Assembly (NCBI GenBank): GCA_963920665.1
Contig: OY987273.1
Span: 6,450,501 to 6,514,500 of the forward strand
Origin: Straminergon stramineum
Lineage: Eukaryota; Streptophyta; Bryopsida; Hypnales; Calliergonaceae
DNA: 64,000 bases
Reading direction: 5' to 3'
Shown in pieces: positions 24,745-34,392 of this stretch. A model generated the notes under the pieces. It searched no databases, was not told where the DNA came from, and saw nothing but the letters and a program-made list of their open reading frames with translations. The position numbers and the translations under genes were made by a program. The first letter of the stretch is position 1; each line of letters opens with the position of its first letter.

Positions 24745-25225
24745 TTAGGAAGTAGAGATTTGGAAAAGCCCTTTTTCCTAACATTTCATTTCTCCTTCAT
24801 CCATCCTTGTGGTCATGTCAAATTCAATGTGACCATTTCCTATTTTAATTTTTGGAGGGAGTACATTGAGAGGAGACCTTCCCTTTTGAGGGAAACCATG
24901 TACAAAAAAAATACTAACACCATGGGATGCATGAAGAAGAAATCTTTTTATCTACATAAGAAGTGGTTTAAGAAATGGAGACTTGGGGAAGCTCTTCTCC
25001 TTGACATTTTTTTTCCCTCATGGTCATGTCAAATTCAATGTGACCATTTTCTATTTTAATTTTTGGAGGGAGTACATTGAGAGGAGACCTTCCCTTTTGG
25101 GAGAACCATGTACAAAAAAAATACTAACACCATGGGATGCATGAAGAAGAAATCTTTTTATCTACATAAGAAGTGGTTTACGAAATGAAGACTTGGGGAA
25201 GCCCTTCTCCTCATCATTTCATTTT
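24745..25225. repeat. Direct tandem duplication, period about 211 bp
   Basis: The block beginning GGTCATGTCAAATTCAATGT at 24811 recurs at 25022 with only a few changes through GACTTGGGGAAGC. A third partial unit lies at the left edge. Reading frames across it (for example 24760-25059) are by-products of the duplication. It lies inside the large hAT-type element between the short array and the 98-bp satellite. Confidence 0.75.
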
Positions 25226-25514
25226 CCATCCTCCAATATAGGAATTTCAATATAGTCCTCCCCTTGATACATCAAGGGGATTTAAAAGACATTTGAAGGG
25301 GTGAATGAATATTCAATTTATTGAAGATTAAAAAGTTATGAAATGACACTTTGAATGGTTCCTATCTTACAAGTACAAGGTTTATGAGTTCAAAATTTTT
25401 TACGACATATAATGAAAAGCAACTCAAATGTGTTTGTCATTTTATCCATCCTAAAAAATAGAAGTACATTACTTTTGGAGTGGCATACATGGAGAAGGTC
25501 CATGGTTTTTCTAT

Positions 25515-25549
25515 AGGGTTTAGGGTATAGGGTTAGGGTTTAGGGTTTG
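25515..25549. repeat. Interstitial telomere-type tract (TTTAGGG)
   Basis: The tract AGGGTTTAGGGTATAGGGTTAGGGTTTAGGG contains about five plant-type TTTAGGG units with small errors. It is far too short for a telomere. It may be a repair filler or a chance expansion. Confidence 0.65.
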
Positions 25550-25754
25550 GAAAACCCTCTTCAATTTGACTAATTAGTCATACTAAAATTTATGTATTTA
25601 TAGACTAATTCTATAGGATTAACTAACTACCAACATTGAAGGACTGGTTAGTTGTAGTATATGGAAGATGCAATTAAGCCTAACTTCATTAGACTTGGAG
25701 ATGGCTCACATCTTGTGGTACACTGGTTTCTGGATTGATGTGACTTTAAGATAG

Positions 25755-26220
25755 AGGCGACTATAAGTGAGGGCAAGTTCAGGTCCTAAGTGACCGCGAG
25801 TGAGGGCGACTTCAAGTCTTGGTGTTTTGGAGCCCAATTTAGTGGAAGGAGGGGCGACCTTGGGCGAGGGGCAAGTTCAGGTCTTGGGCGACCGCGGGTG
25901 GGGGCGACTTCAAGTCTTGGTGTTCTGAAGCTCAATTTGGTGGAATGGGGGGCGACTTCGGGTAGGGGGCGAGTTCAGGTCTTGGGCGACCGCGAGTGGG
26001 GGCGACTTCAAGTCTTGGTGGTCTGAAGCCCAATTTAGTGGAATAGGGGGCGACTTTGGGTAGGGGGCGAGTTCAAGTCTTGGGCGACTGCGAGTGGAGG
26101 GGAGTTCAAGTCTTGGTGTTTTAGAGCCCAATTTGGTGGAATGGGGGGTGATTTCGGGTAGGGGGCGAGTTTAGGTCTTGGGCAACCGCGGGTTGAGGGG
26201 AATTCAAGTCTTGGTGTTCT
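25755..26220. repeat. 98-bp G-rich satellite, left block
   Basis: About 4.7 copies of a 98-bp unit. Each unit contains four related sub-blocks (GGCGACTTCGGGTAGGG, GGCGAGTTCAGGTCTTG, GGCGACCGCGGGTGGGG, GGCGACTTCAAGTCTTGG) followed by GGAGCCCAATTTGGTGGAA. G is concentrated on the + strand. The block ends exactly where the LTR-like unit begins at 26221, and the array resumes after 29737. Stop-free frames of 60-80 codons arise from the repeat and are not genes: 98 is not a multiple of 3. Confidence 0.85.
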
Positions 26221-29200
26221 TGTCGCGAGCCGTAATCTTAGAAGTCACCATGTTAGTATTTATAAAGGTATAATTATATAGAATTTTTCAAAATATCTAA
26301 TAGGTAAAAAAGGATTAGAACACTCTTAGCCTAAACAACTCATTTAGACTAAGAGGATACTCCAGGTAATCCGTAACAGGGTCCTAGCCGGATCTGGATT
26401 CTGGAAACCCAGATAGCAACAACCTACAGTCTAGACTTCCGGTCTAGAAATTAGGGACCCATTACGGGTAAACGGTCCGCTTCATGAACGGTCGGTATTT
26501 GGACGAGTACTTAATCCCACCCCTCTCATTTCTTCTTCCTCTTTCTCCACAACTGTTTTGTGCGCACATAGTTGAGTGAAAGAGTGGTGAATTAGTGCTC
26601 GGGTAAAAGGTGATAGTGTCTTCAGATTTCTGAGCAGTGTGAGATGGCAGAGGAGGATATCCGGAAGACTTTGGTCACCGGCCGGATGGTTTGTCCAACC
26701 ATTCCGGAAAGGGTGAGGGAGAGATCACAATTAGAAGACGACCTCAGTGAGATAGGGTGTGTGGGTCTGTTCATGCGGCCATGGACCGTAAAGAACGACT
26801 GGATGATCGACGAGCTGATTGTAGGAGTGTCAAACCAGTATGAGTTGATAGTAAGAGGAAGGCCTCAAACCTGGATTGATGAAGTCTGGGCTAAGGTTTA
26901 TGGATTTCCTAAGAAGGGATTCGGTCTAGCTTCCCGGATAGACAACTTTATGGTAGGAAAGTTCAAGAACGCGGCCCATTCCAAGGACGGGTATGCAATT
27001 AGTGATTGCGTGGATGCACGACAAAGGCATGTCCTAGAGTTCTTGATCCCCATCCTGTACCCGGAAAAGCCTACCCGGGTTACGGTTACAGTAGCCAACA
27101 CCATCTTTGGTGCTTTTGAGGGTAGACCAGTCAGTTGGGGCAAGGTGATTGGATCAGTAGTCCCTAAGCTTGCTGCCAACATGGGAAAGGGAAAGACCAG
27201 CCCCATAGGGCCGTATCTTTTCCATCTCTACCACCACGCAGAGCTTCTCAGCCATGCGGAAATGGTGGAGTACAACACCGGAGCAACCATCCTCCAATAC
27301 CGCCTGATGGAAGAAGTGACAACCGAGCAGCCGCCGGTAGAAGGAGAGGAGGATCCGAAAGAGGACGAGCAACCTTTGGAGCGGAGGCATCGGAAGTCGA
27401 CGGATCGGACATCTCGGGGGAAGCTTTCGGCTTAGCAGAAGATATCTGAGGAGGAGGAATGAAGTATATCCGGGTTCTTCAAGACTAGGTTCAACTGGGT
27501 ACTCCAAGCGCAAGAGTATCACGAGAACCTGGCGGATCTGCTAGGGAGGATTAGCCGAGAGTTGAAGGCGGATTCGGAAGACATCCTCGACGCTTTGAAG
27601 AAACTTCCAAATCCGGAAGTCCTCGAGTGGAAGGACAAGCAAATCGTAGCCCTAGAGAAGGAGAAAGCGGACCTTCAGGCAAGACTGAGCTGGGCGCAAG
27701 GGGAGATGGTTGCAACGAAACAAAGGGAGAAGGAAGCCATGCAGCCGCTGAAGAACTTATCCGGGTAAGTAGACAAGCTGGCTAACATGGTGATGAAGGC
27801 GGCTCTAACCCAGAGCCAATTGACCGAGGAAGGGTACCTCACCGGATCCAAGGTGATCCAGATACTCGTGGACTTCTCCTCATAGATGGAGCTCACACTA
27901 AAAGAAATGAGGCAGCTGCTTGGGCGGATCGACCCTGACTGGGTAATGGACTTCTCCAACTTTACGGAGATCCATTTCGACATGGAGACTCCCGTCAAAC
28001 TCACCGCCTCAATGCCACTACCATCGAAACCGAAAGCCCCGCAGGAGACTCTCCAGTGTTTGACAGAACCCTTCTCCAAGTAGCTGAAGAAGACAATCCA
28101 GGGGAGCATGAAGACAGCGCCCGAGCCAAGCAAGCAGCTAGATACTACATGGGAGTTGGCACCTCCAGAGATTACGGTTTCTCTACCTGTCCCAGTATTC
28201 CATCTTCCGGAGAAGGAGCTGCTTCCAACACCTCACTCCCAAGCGCATGGCGAACTGATAGAGCGGATTGGGGGGTTGTTGAATCCAGCTTGGTCTCATC
28301 CGGAGGAATTCAAGCATATGTTGGAGGAGCAGCAACCAAGGAAGGAGATCGAGCCGATCGTGTTGGATGAGACGTCTCCAAGCGAGGAGAATGAGAGGGA
28401 GATAACTTAGATTGAGAAATCTGAGGAGGAAGAGTACTAGACTGGATCGGAGGACGAGGACGAGGAAGAAGTAGACTACTCTCCTTCAGAAATCCAGAAG
28501 ATATAGACTCGGGTGGCCTTGCGGATGACACCGATCAAGGCAACTCCGAAGGCAACTCCAAGATCGTCTACAAGAGCACTAGCGAGTCAAGGCGGGAGTA
28601 GCCAAAAGAAAGCGCGGAAGGGGAAGTAGATAGGATCTTTCTTTAGGTAGATAGGATTTCAATTTTGATTCGGATCCGGATTTCCAGGTGTGGGACCGGG
28701 TTCCGGATTTGTAGGATCTCACTTTTTCGGATTTTTCGGAGTGATTGTGAGTGGTCACTCAGATTTCCGGGTGCCCTTTTTGCCTTTTTGGCTTTGGTTG
28801 TTTTGAAGTTTTAAAGTGTGAGGTGGGTTGTTTGCCTCTCATTCCATCCTAGTGTTATAGTTTATATTTTGTCATCCTTTCTTTTAATCTAAGCCACTAA
28901 GTGGACTATTAGGAATTGATCTGTCGTATATCTAGCTTTCTAGTGTTGTCTTGTAAGTATGTGGAAGTGTAAGAGAGGAGGAGGAAAGGAGGAATACGGA
29001 TCTAAGGGAACTTGGAGCTGAGTTGTGAGGAACGTTTGTGAAGTTGTCTAGATTAGTGATTTTGGTCTTGAGCACGTGTCTTTAAACTCCTAGAATGGGA
29101 ATCCGATTAGGAGTGTTGTGGGTGCAGATCCGGAATGCCAAAGAGGGTTCTGTGTGGAGATAAGCAACTACGAGTGGAAGAAACCCCATATCACTTACCG

Positions 29201-29737
29201 GAAGGTCAGCCAAACCCTAGGATTAGTCTAGCAAACAACTTACAATCCCTATCTTAGTTCCGGTTGCTGTTGGTCTGTCATTGTAGTGGAGAAGACTTGT
29301 TACGACTCTGAGTGACTTGCCTCCCGGGTTGGCCATCCAGAAGGTTGTGAGAGTAGTTACGGTTGATCCAGTGCAACAGTTGGTCTAAGTGGGTGTTGTG
29401 TGGTTTTGAGAAAGAAGAGAGTGTGAGAAATATGAGTGGTGAGTCCCTACCCCTCTATACAATCAAAGGTCGATCCTCTGAGGATAAAATAGAGGAAACA
29501 AAAACCGGTGTTGGTGTGAAGTGACGGATCTGGATCCCAGATAGGAGTGGATCTAGATTGGATTCTAGAATTGTAGTGCTCCGAAAGAGAGAAAGGAAGA
29601 GAAAGGAGAGCTTAAGTTGGTAGAATTGATAACCTAGGCTTGCAACAACATACTAGAATCCCCTGGGACGATATTTCGAGTTAGTTTACACGTTTGGGTG
29701 TTGTAAATGGTATTTACTGCATGCTACGTGTACAACA
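26221..29737 (+). mobile_element. 3.5-kb LTR-like unit inserted in the satellite
   Basis: The unit begins TGTCGCGAGCC and ends CGTGTACAACA, the TG...CA form of LTRs. It is flanked by a perfect 5-bp duplication GTTCT (26216-26220 and 29738-29742), and removing it restores the 98-bp array. I see no repeated LTR pair inside. It is therefore either a very long solo LTR that contains a reading frame or an internally simple element that has lost its LTRs. Near the right end, CTGGGACGATATTTCGAG and TTTACACGTTTGGGTG resemble the 3-prime part of plant Gypsy LTRs. A TATA-like TATTTATAAAGG lies at about 26257. Confidence 0.65.
26644..28629 (+). pseudogene. Gag-like or element-specific protein, about 660 codons, in-frame stops
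   Basis: An intact first 263 codons starts ATGGCAGAGGAGG and includes FMRPWTVKNDWMIDELIVGV and WAKVYGFPKKGFGL. After the first stop the same frame continues as convincing protein for another 400 codons. It has a probable coiled coil (DKQIVALEKEKADLQARLSW, about 27625) and an acidic Glu/Asp/Ser tail. Internal stops are at 27433 TAG, 27460 TGA, 27766 TAA, 27883, 28081, 28408, 28438 and 28504 (all TAG). The natural end is probably TAG at 28627. No frameshift was found. The protein resembles the N-terminal ORF or gag-like proteins of plant retroelements in composition, but I cannot name a domain. There is no zinc knuckle, protease or reverse transcriptase. Confidence 0.6.
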
Positions 29738-31815
29738 GTTCTACAACCCAATTTGGTGGAATGGGAGGCGACTTTGGGAGGGGGCCAAGTTCAGATCTTG
29801 GGCGACCGCGAGTGGAGGGGAGTTCAAGTCTTGGTGTTCTAGAGCCCAATTTGGTGGAATGGGGGGTGACTTCGGGTGGGGGGCGAGTTCAGGTCGTAGG
29901 TGACCATGGGTGGGGGTGACTTCAAGTCTTGGTGTTGTGGAGCCCAATTTGGTGGAATGGGGGGCGACTTTAGGTAGGGGGCGATTTCAAGTCTCGGGCG
30001 ACCGCGGGTGGGGTCGACTTTGAGTCTTGGTGTTCTAGAGCCCAAATTAGTGGAATGGGCAGGGACATTAGGTAGGGGGCGAGTTCAGGTCTTAGGCGAC
30101 CGCGGGTGGGGTGACTTCAAGTCTTGGTGTTGTAGAGCCCAATTTGGTGAAATGGGGGGCGACTTCGGGTAGGGGGCGATTTCAGGTCTTCGGCGACTAT
30201 GAGTGGGGTGACTTCAAGTCTTGGTGTTCAGGAGCCCAAATTAGTGGAATGGGCGGCGACATCGGGTAGGGGATGAGTTCAGGTCTTCGGCGACCATGGG
30301 TGGGGGTGAGTTCAAGTCTTGGTGTTGTGGAGCCCAATTTGGTGGAATGGGGGGCGACTTCGGGTAGGGGGCGAGTTCAGGTCCTGGGCGACCGCGGGTA
30401 GAGGGGAGTTCCAGTCTTGGTGTTCTGGAGCCCAAATTAGTGGAATGGGCAGGGACATTAGGTAGGGGGTGAGTTCAGGTCTTGGGCGACTGCGGGTGGG
30501 GTGAGTTCAAGTCTTGGTGTTGTGGAGCCCAATTTGGTGGAATGGGGGGCGACTTCGGGTAGGGTCCGAGTTTAGGTCTTGGACGACCGCGGGTAGAGGG
30601 GAGTTCCAGTCTTGGTGTTCTGGAGCCCAAATTAGTGGAATGGGGGGTGACTTCGGGTAGGGGATGAGTTCAGGTCTTGGGCGACCGCGGGTGGTGTGAC
30701 TTCAAGTCTTGGTGTTGTGGAGCCCAATTTGGTGGAATGGGGGGCGACTTCGGGTAGGGGGCGAGTTGAGGTCTTGGGCGACCGCGGGTAGAGGGGAGTT
30801 CCAGTCTTGGTGTTCTGGAGCCCAAATTAGTGGAATGGGCGGCGACATCAGGTAGGGGATGAGTTCAGGTCTTGGGCGACCGCGGGTGGGGGTGACTTCA
30901 AGTCTTGGTGTTGTGGAGCCCAATTTGGTGGAATGGGGGGCGACTTCGGGTAGGGGGCGAGTTGAGGTCTTGGGCGACCGCGGGTAGAGGGGAGTTCCAG
31001 TCTTGGTGTTCTAGAGCCCAAATTAGTGGAATGGGCGGCGACATCAGGTAGGGGATGAGTTTAGGTCTTCGGCGACCGCGGGTGGGGGTGAGTTCAAGTT
31101 TTGGTGTTGTGGAGCCCAATTTGGTGGAATGGGGGGCGACTTCGGGTAGGGGGCGAGTTCAGGTCTTGGGCAACCACGAGTGGGGGCGAGTTCAAGTCTT
31201 GGTGTTCTACAGCCCAAATTAGTAGAATGGGCAATGACATCAGTGAGGGGGCGAATTCAGGTCTTGGGCGACCGCGGGTGGTGTGACTTCAAGTCTTTGT
31301 GTTGTGGAGCCCAATTTGGTGGAATGGGGGGCGACTTTGGGTAGGGGGCGAGTTCAGGTCTTGGGCGACCGCGGGTGGAGGGGAGTTCAGGTCTTGGTGT
31401 TCTGGAGTCCAATTTGGTGGAATGGACGACGACATCAAGTGGGGGGCGAGTTCAGGTCTTGGGCAACTGCGAGTAGGGGCAAGTTCTAGTCTTGGTGTTT
31501 TATAGCCCAATTTCGTGGAATGGGGAGTGACATCGAGTAGGGGGCGAGTTCAAGTCTTGGGCGACCGTGGGTGGAGGGGAGTTCAAGTCTTGATGTTCTG
31601 GAGCCCAATTTGGTGGAATGAGGGGTGACTTTGGGTAGGGTCCGAGTTTAGGTCTTGGGCGACCGTGGGTGGAGGGGAGTTCAAGTCTTGGTGTTCTAGA
31701 GCCCTATTTGGTGGGATGGGGGGCAACTTTAGGTAGGGGGGGTGTTCAAGTCTTAGGCATCCGCAAGTAGAGGTGAGTTCAAGTCCTGGTGTGCTGGAGC
31801 CCAATTTGGTTGAAT
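29738..31815. repeat. 98-bp satellite, right block, with 196-bp dimer structure
   Basis: About 21 copies of the 98-bp unit. From about 29934 to 31300 two variants alternate strictly. Type A has GTTCTGGAGCCCAAATTAGTGG and GGGCGGCGACATC; type B has GTTGTGGAGCCCAATTTGGTGG and GGGGGGCGACTTC. This makes about seven 196-bp dimers, a small higher-order repeat. Copies decay towards the right edge (31500-31800). The + strand is rich in runs of three to six G spaced for possible quadruplex formation. Confidence 0.88.
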
Positions 31816-32570
31816 CCGTGGTCTCCAGGGAGCGCACGTGGATCTTAAGGAGCTACTACGGGTCTGGCAAGGCACATTCAAGTTTGAGGAGGTAACTGCA
31901 GTTCCAGGGGTGACTGCGAGTCTTGGACAAGGCATTTGCGGGTCCTAGACAGGGCGACTGCAAGTCTAGGGGCTACTGTAGGTCTTCGACAAGGTGATTG
32001 TTGGTCCTACACAGGGCGATTGCTGGTCCTACACAGGGCGACTGCGGGTCCAGGGGGGACTACAAGTCCTAGACATAGCGAGTGTAGGTCCTAGATAGGG
32101 CGATTGTTGGTCCTGGATAGGGTGATTGCGTGTACTAGGGCAACTACAGGTCTTGGACAAGGCGACTACGAATCTTGGGGCGACTGCAGGTCCTCGACAA
32201 GGCGGCTGTTGGTCCTGGACAGGGCGACTAGAGGTTCTGGATAAGGCAACTACAGGTCCTGGGGTGATTGGAGGTTCTGGAAAGGGCGACTGCTGGTCCT
32301 AGACAGGGCGACTAGAGGTTCTGGATAAGGCAACTACAGGTCCTGGGGTGATTGGAGGTTCTGGAAAGGGCGACTGAGTGTGTAGGGGCGAGTGCTGGTC
32401 TTGGATAGGGCGACTACGGGTCCAAGGGTGTCTGCGGGTCTTTTGGGAGGCGACTGCGACTTCAGGGGTGCATGCATCTAGGGGGTGACTATAGGTCTTT
32501 GGGGGCGCGTGCGGGTCCCGTGGGAGGCGACTGCGGGTCTTTTGGGGCGACTGCGGGTATGTGTGAGGTG
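31816..32570. repeat. Short tandem array, about 23-25 bp units, right side
   Basis: Degenerate units of the form GGCGACTGCGGGTCCTGGACA are repeated about 30 times. One local duplication (GACTAGAGGTTCTGGATAAGG near 32226 and 32313) shows recent slippage. The units are clearly related to the sub-blocks of the 98-bp repeat and to the short units at 24333-24510, so the array is graded: short units at both edges and long units in the middle. Confidence 0.75.
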
Positions 32571-32589
32571 TTACTTCTCTTCAGGCTCC

Positions 32590-32743
32590 TACTTTATGTC
32601 TTCGCCTCGTAGGTCGCCACATACTCCCCACCCGAAGTCGCCTATCAACTTGAACCCAAAGTCGCCCTACCCATGGTCGCCCACACCCGCATGCGCCCCT
32701 TTAGGATGCCATGTGGAAGACACATGTCTGCCACATGGCATCC
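32590..32743. repeat. Inverted satellite units and perfect hairpin near the right end
   Basis: From about 32615 to 32700 the units appear in the opposite orientation (CCCGAAGTCGCC, CCCAAAGTCGCCC, CCATGGTCGCCCACACC), so they could pair with the main array. Immediately right, 32704-32716 (GGATGCCATGTGG) and 32731-32743 (CCACATGGCATCC) form a perfect 13-bp stem with a 14-nt loop. A smaller hairpin near 24291-24320 occupies the matching position at the left end. Confidence 0.7.
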
Positions 32744-32882
32744 AAGTGGCCTCACAGGCAGGATGAATTTTTTTTTAAAAGTCAAAGCTAAGTTTGACTC
32801 TATTAGACGGATAAGAGGGTCTACTTGACGTATTGGACGTCGTGTTCGTTGTGTTGTCGAACTATCCGCCGGAACAACCTTG

Positions 32883-34392
32883 ATCTTAACATTGAATTTC
32901 TTTTGCTATTAGCTTTAAAGTATTGTTGATAAGGCAAACTTGTAAAAAAGAACCAATGTTAAACTAAATTTCTTTACTCACCCATTTGATTTTTTCGCTT
33001 ACAAATCAAATGATTTTCCAAATAGAAAGATATTTGGTGTCACTTTTTATAGATGTATCAATTTAGTATCTCATGATATAACATATTAAAGAGATAATTT
33101 CTATAGCTTTCTTGATTCACCATGCAATGTATGCTCTGCATGTCCGCCCATTTGTCCACCTCCACAAAGTCAAAAACACCTCTCCCTCCCACCCTCCTTG
33201 CTTTCCGCTTGTCCCAAGATTGCCCACCTCCACCAAATCAAACACACCTCTCCCTCCCGCCTTCCTCTTTGTCTGCCCGTTCACTATGAGCCTACCTCCA
33301 CCAAATCGAAAACACCTCTTCCTCAAGCCCAACTTTCCCTAGCCTCACCTCTCCCTCCCACCCTCCTCCCCATCCACTTGTCTGCTCGTCCACTGTCCGC
33401 CATGGGCCCATCTCCACCAAATTGAAAACACCTCTCCCTTATGTCAACCTCTCCATCCACCCGTCCACATTGTCCATTAGCCCTTCCGCTTTCGACAATC
33501 CTAATTCCAAATTGTAAGCCACCAATGTTGTTCAACAAGTCCAATAGATTTCCAACTCGTACTAGCCACTCAATCTTGCAGGGACTTATTCAACTATCCA
33601 AATCCACAATTTGGTGACTATTTTTGCTTCCACAAAGGATTTATAACCTTTGTTTGATGAATGTTGAGTTGCATTTTCTTGAACCATTTGCACCTTCAGA
33701 TTCAATGTCTACACCTCCATCTGCACCTCTAGATTTGGCGTCCACACACTCATCCTCTGCCCCATTTGCTTGTCCACTAGCTCGTACTCCAACCGTTGTG
33801 CCATCCGCTTGTTTGGAAGCTCATCTGCATTCTCCGTTGTCCCGTTCGCTCTTTGTGAATGGTTGTGTGATCTAACGGACGGTGATTTCAGATCGCACAA
33901 TTTGCTTGTCTGCCTTCATGCTATCTAATGTGGATGGCCGCTTTATTTATCCTAAATCGTTGACCGCATAAATGGCGGCCTAGACAACTTATTTCTTCAT
34001 AGTCGTTTCCCTTCTAGAGTAGGTGATCCAATGCTTTTGGGAATCTATGCGCCCCTTTTAGCTTGGTGCATGAATGATTGTGTTTTAATATTAAATAACT
34101 TTTATCACATCAATTTTAGTGTTTTGGGGGTTGCCCCAAATTATGAGTGTTTAATTTTACGTGAGTTCATTTGGTTGTTTTAAAGTACTTCTTCATTGCT
34201 TGAGTTTACTACCTTGTCAGGAACTCAAGGTGTTTAGTTTTATGGTTTATTTGGTTGTTAGTAATACCAAGCATAATTTTTTTCATTCCAAATTTCATTC
34301 ACTCTTTTCAACATCTAGCAAGAGTGTTCCCAAATTGCATTTCAACTTTGTAATCTTTTTGCTTCATTATTAATTGAGGTTCAAAGGTCACC
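32883..34392. other. No recognised gene; C-rich tandem segment at 33155-33440
   Basis: Four imperfect copies of a C-rich block (CCTCCACCAAATC-AAAACACCTCTCCCTCCC) occur at about 33158, 33225, 33292 and 33409. The first three are spaced about 67 bp. 33680-33890 has words such as CCATCCGCTTG and GTCCCGTTCGC that may be old hAT subterminal sequence. Open stretches here follow from the repeats and look non-coding. Confidence 0.45.

Larger units (their letters stand above)
24113..32882. mobile_element. Large non-autonomous hAT-type element filled with satellite
   Basis: The left end is CAGGGTTGTTC and the right end, read inward, is CAAGGTTGTTC. The flanking 8-mers are ATCTTGAC (24105-24112) and ATCTTAAC (32883-32890), an 8-bp duplication with one mismatch as expected for hAT elements. 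A 362-bp element at 51727-52088 has the same ends and a perfect 8-bp duplication, and shares subterminal sequence on both sides (left GTCGAGTTGTTCGT and GATGTCGC; right TTAGACGGATAAG and GGACGTCGTGTTCGT). The interior has no transposase. It holds short-unit arrays, a 98-bp satellite, a duplicated 211-bp segment and a 3.5-kb LTR-like insertion. Confidence 0.75.

Noticed and set aside
26644..28629. U-to-C RNA editing that would restore CAG/CAA/CGA from stop codons
   Set aside because: Such editing is known from organelles of some ferns and hornworts, not from nuclear transposons. The decay explanation is simpler.
25790..31510. Many overlapping 60-84 codon open stretches on both strands (peptides like MGSxTPRLE...)
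   Set aside because: They are produced by the 98-bp satellite. The period is not a multiple of three, so the frame changes at each unit and no continuous protein exists.
33112..33875. Proline-rich + strand proteins
   Set aside because: These are open frames through the C-rich 67-bp repeat. There is no start context, no conservation signal and no domain.
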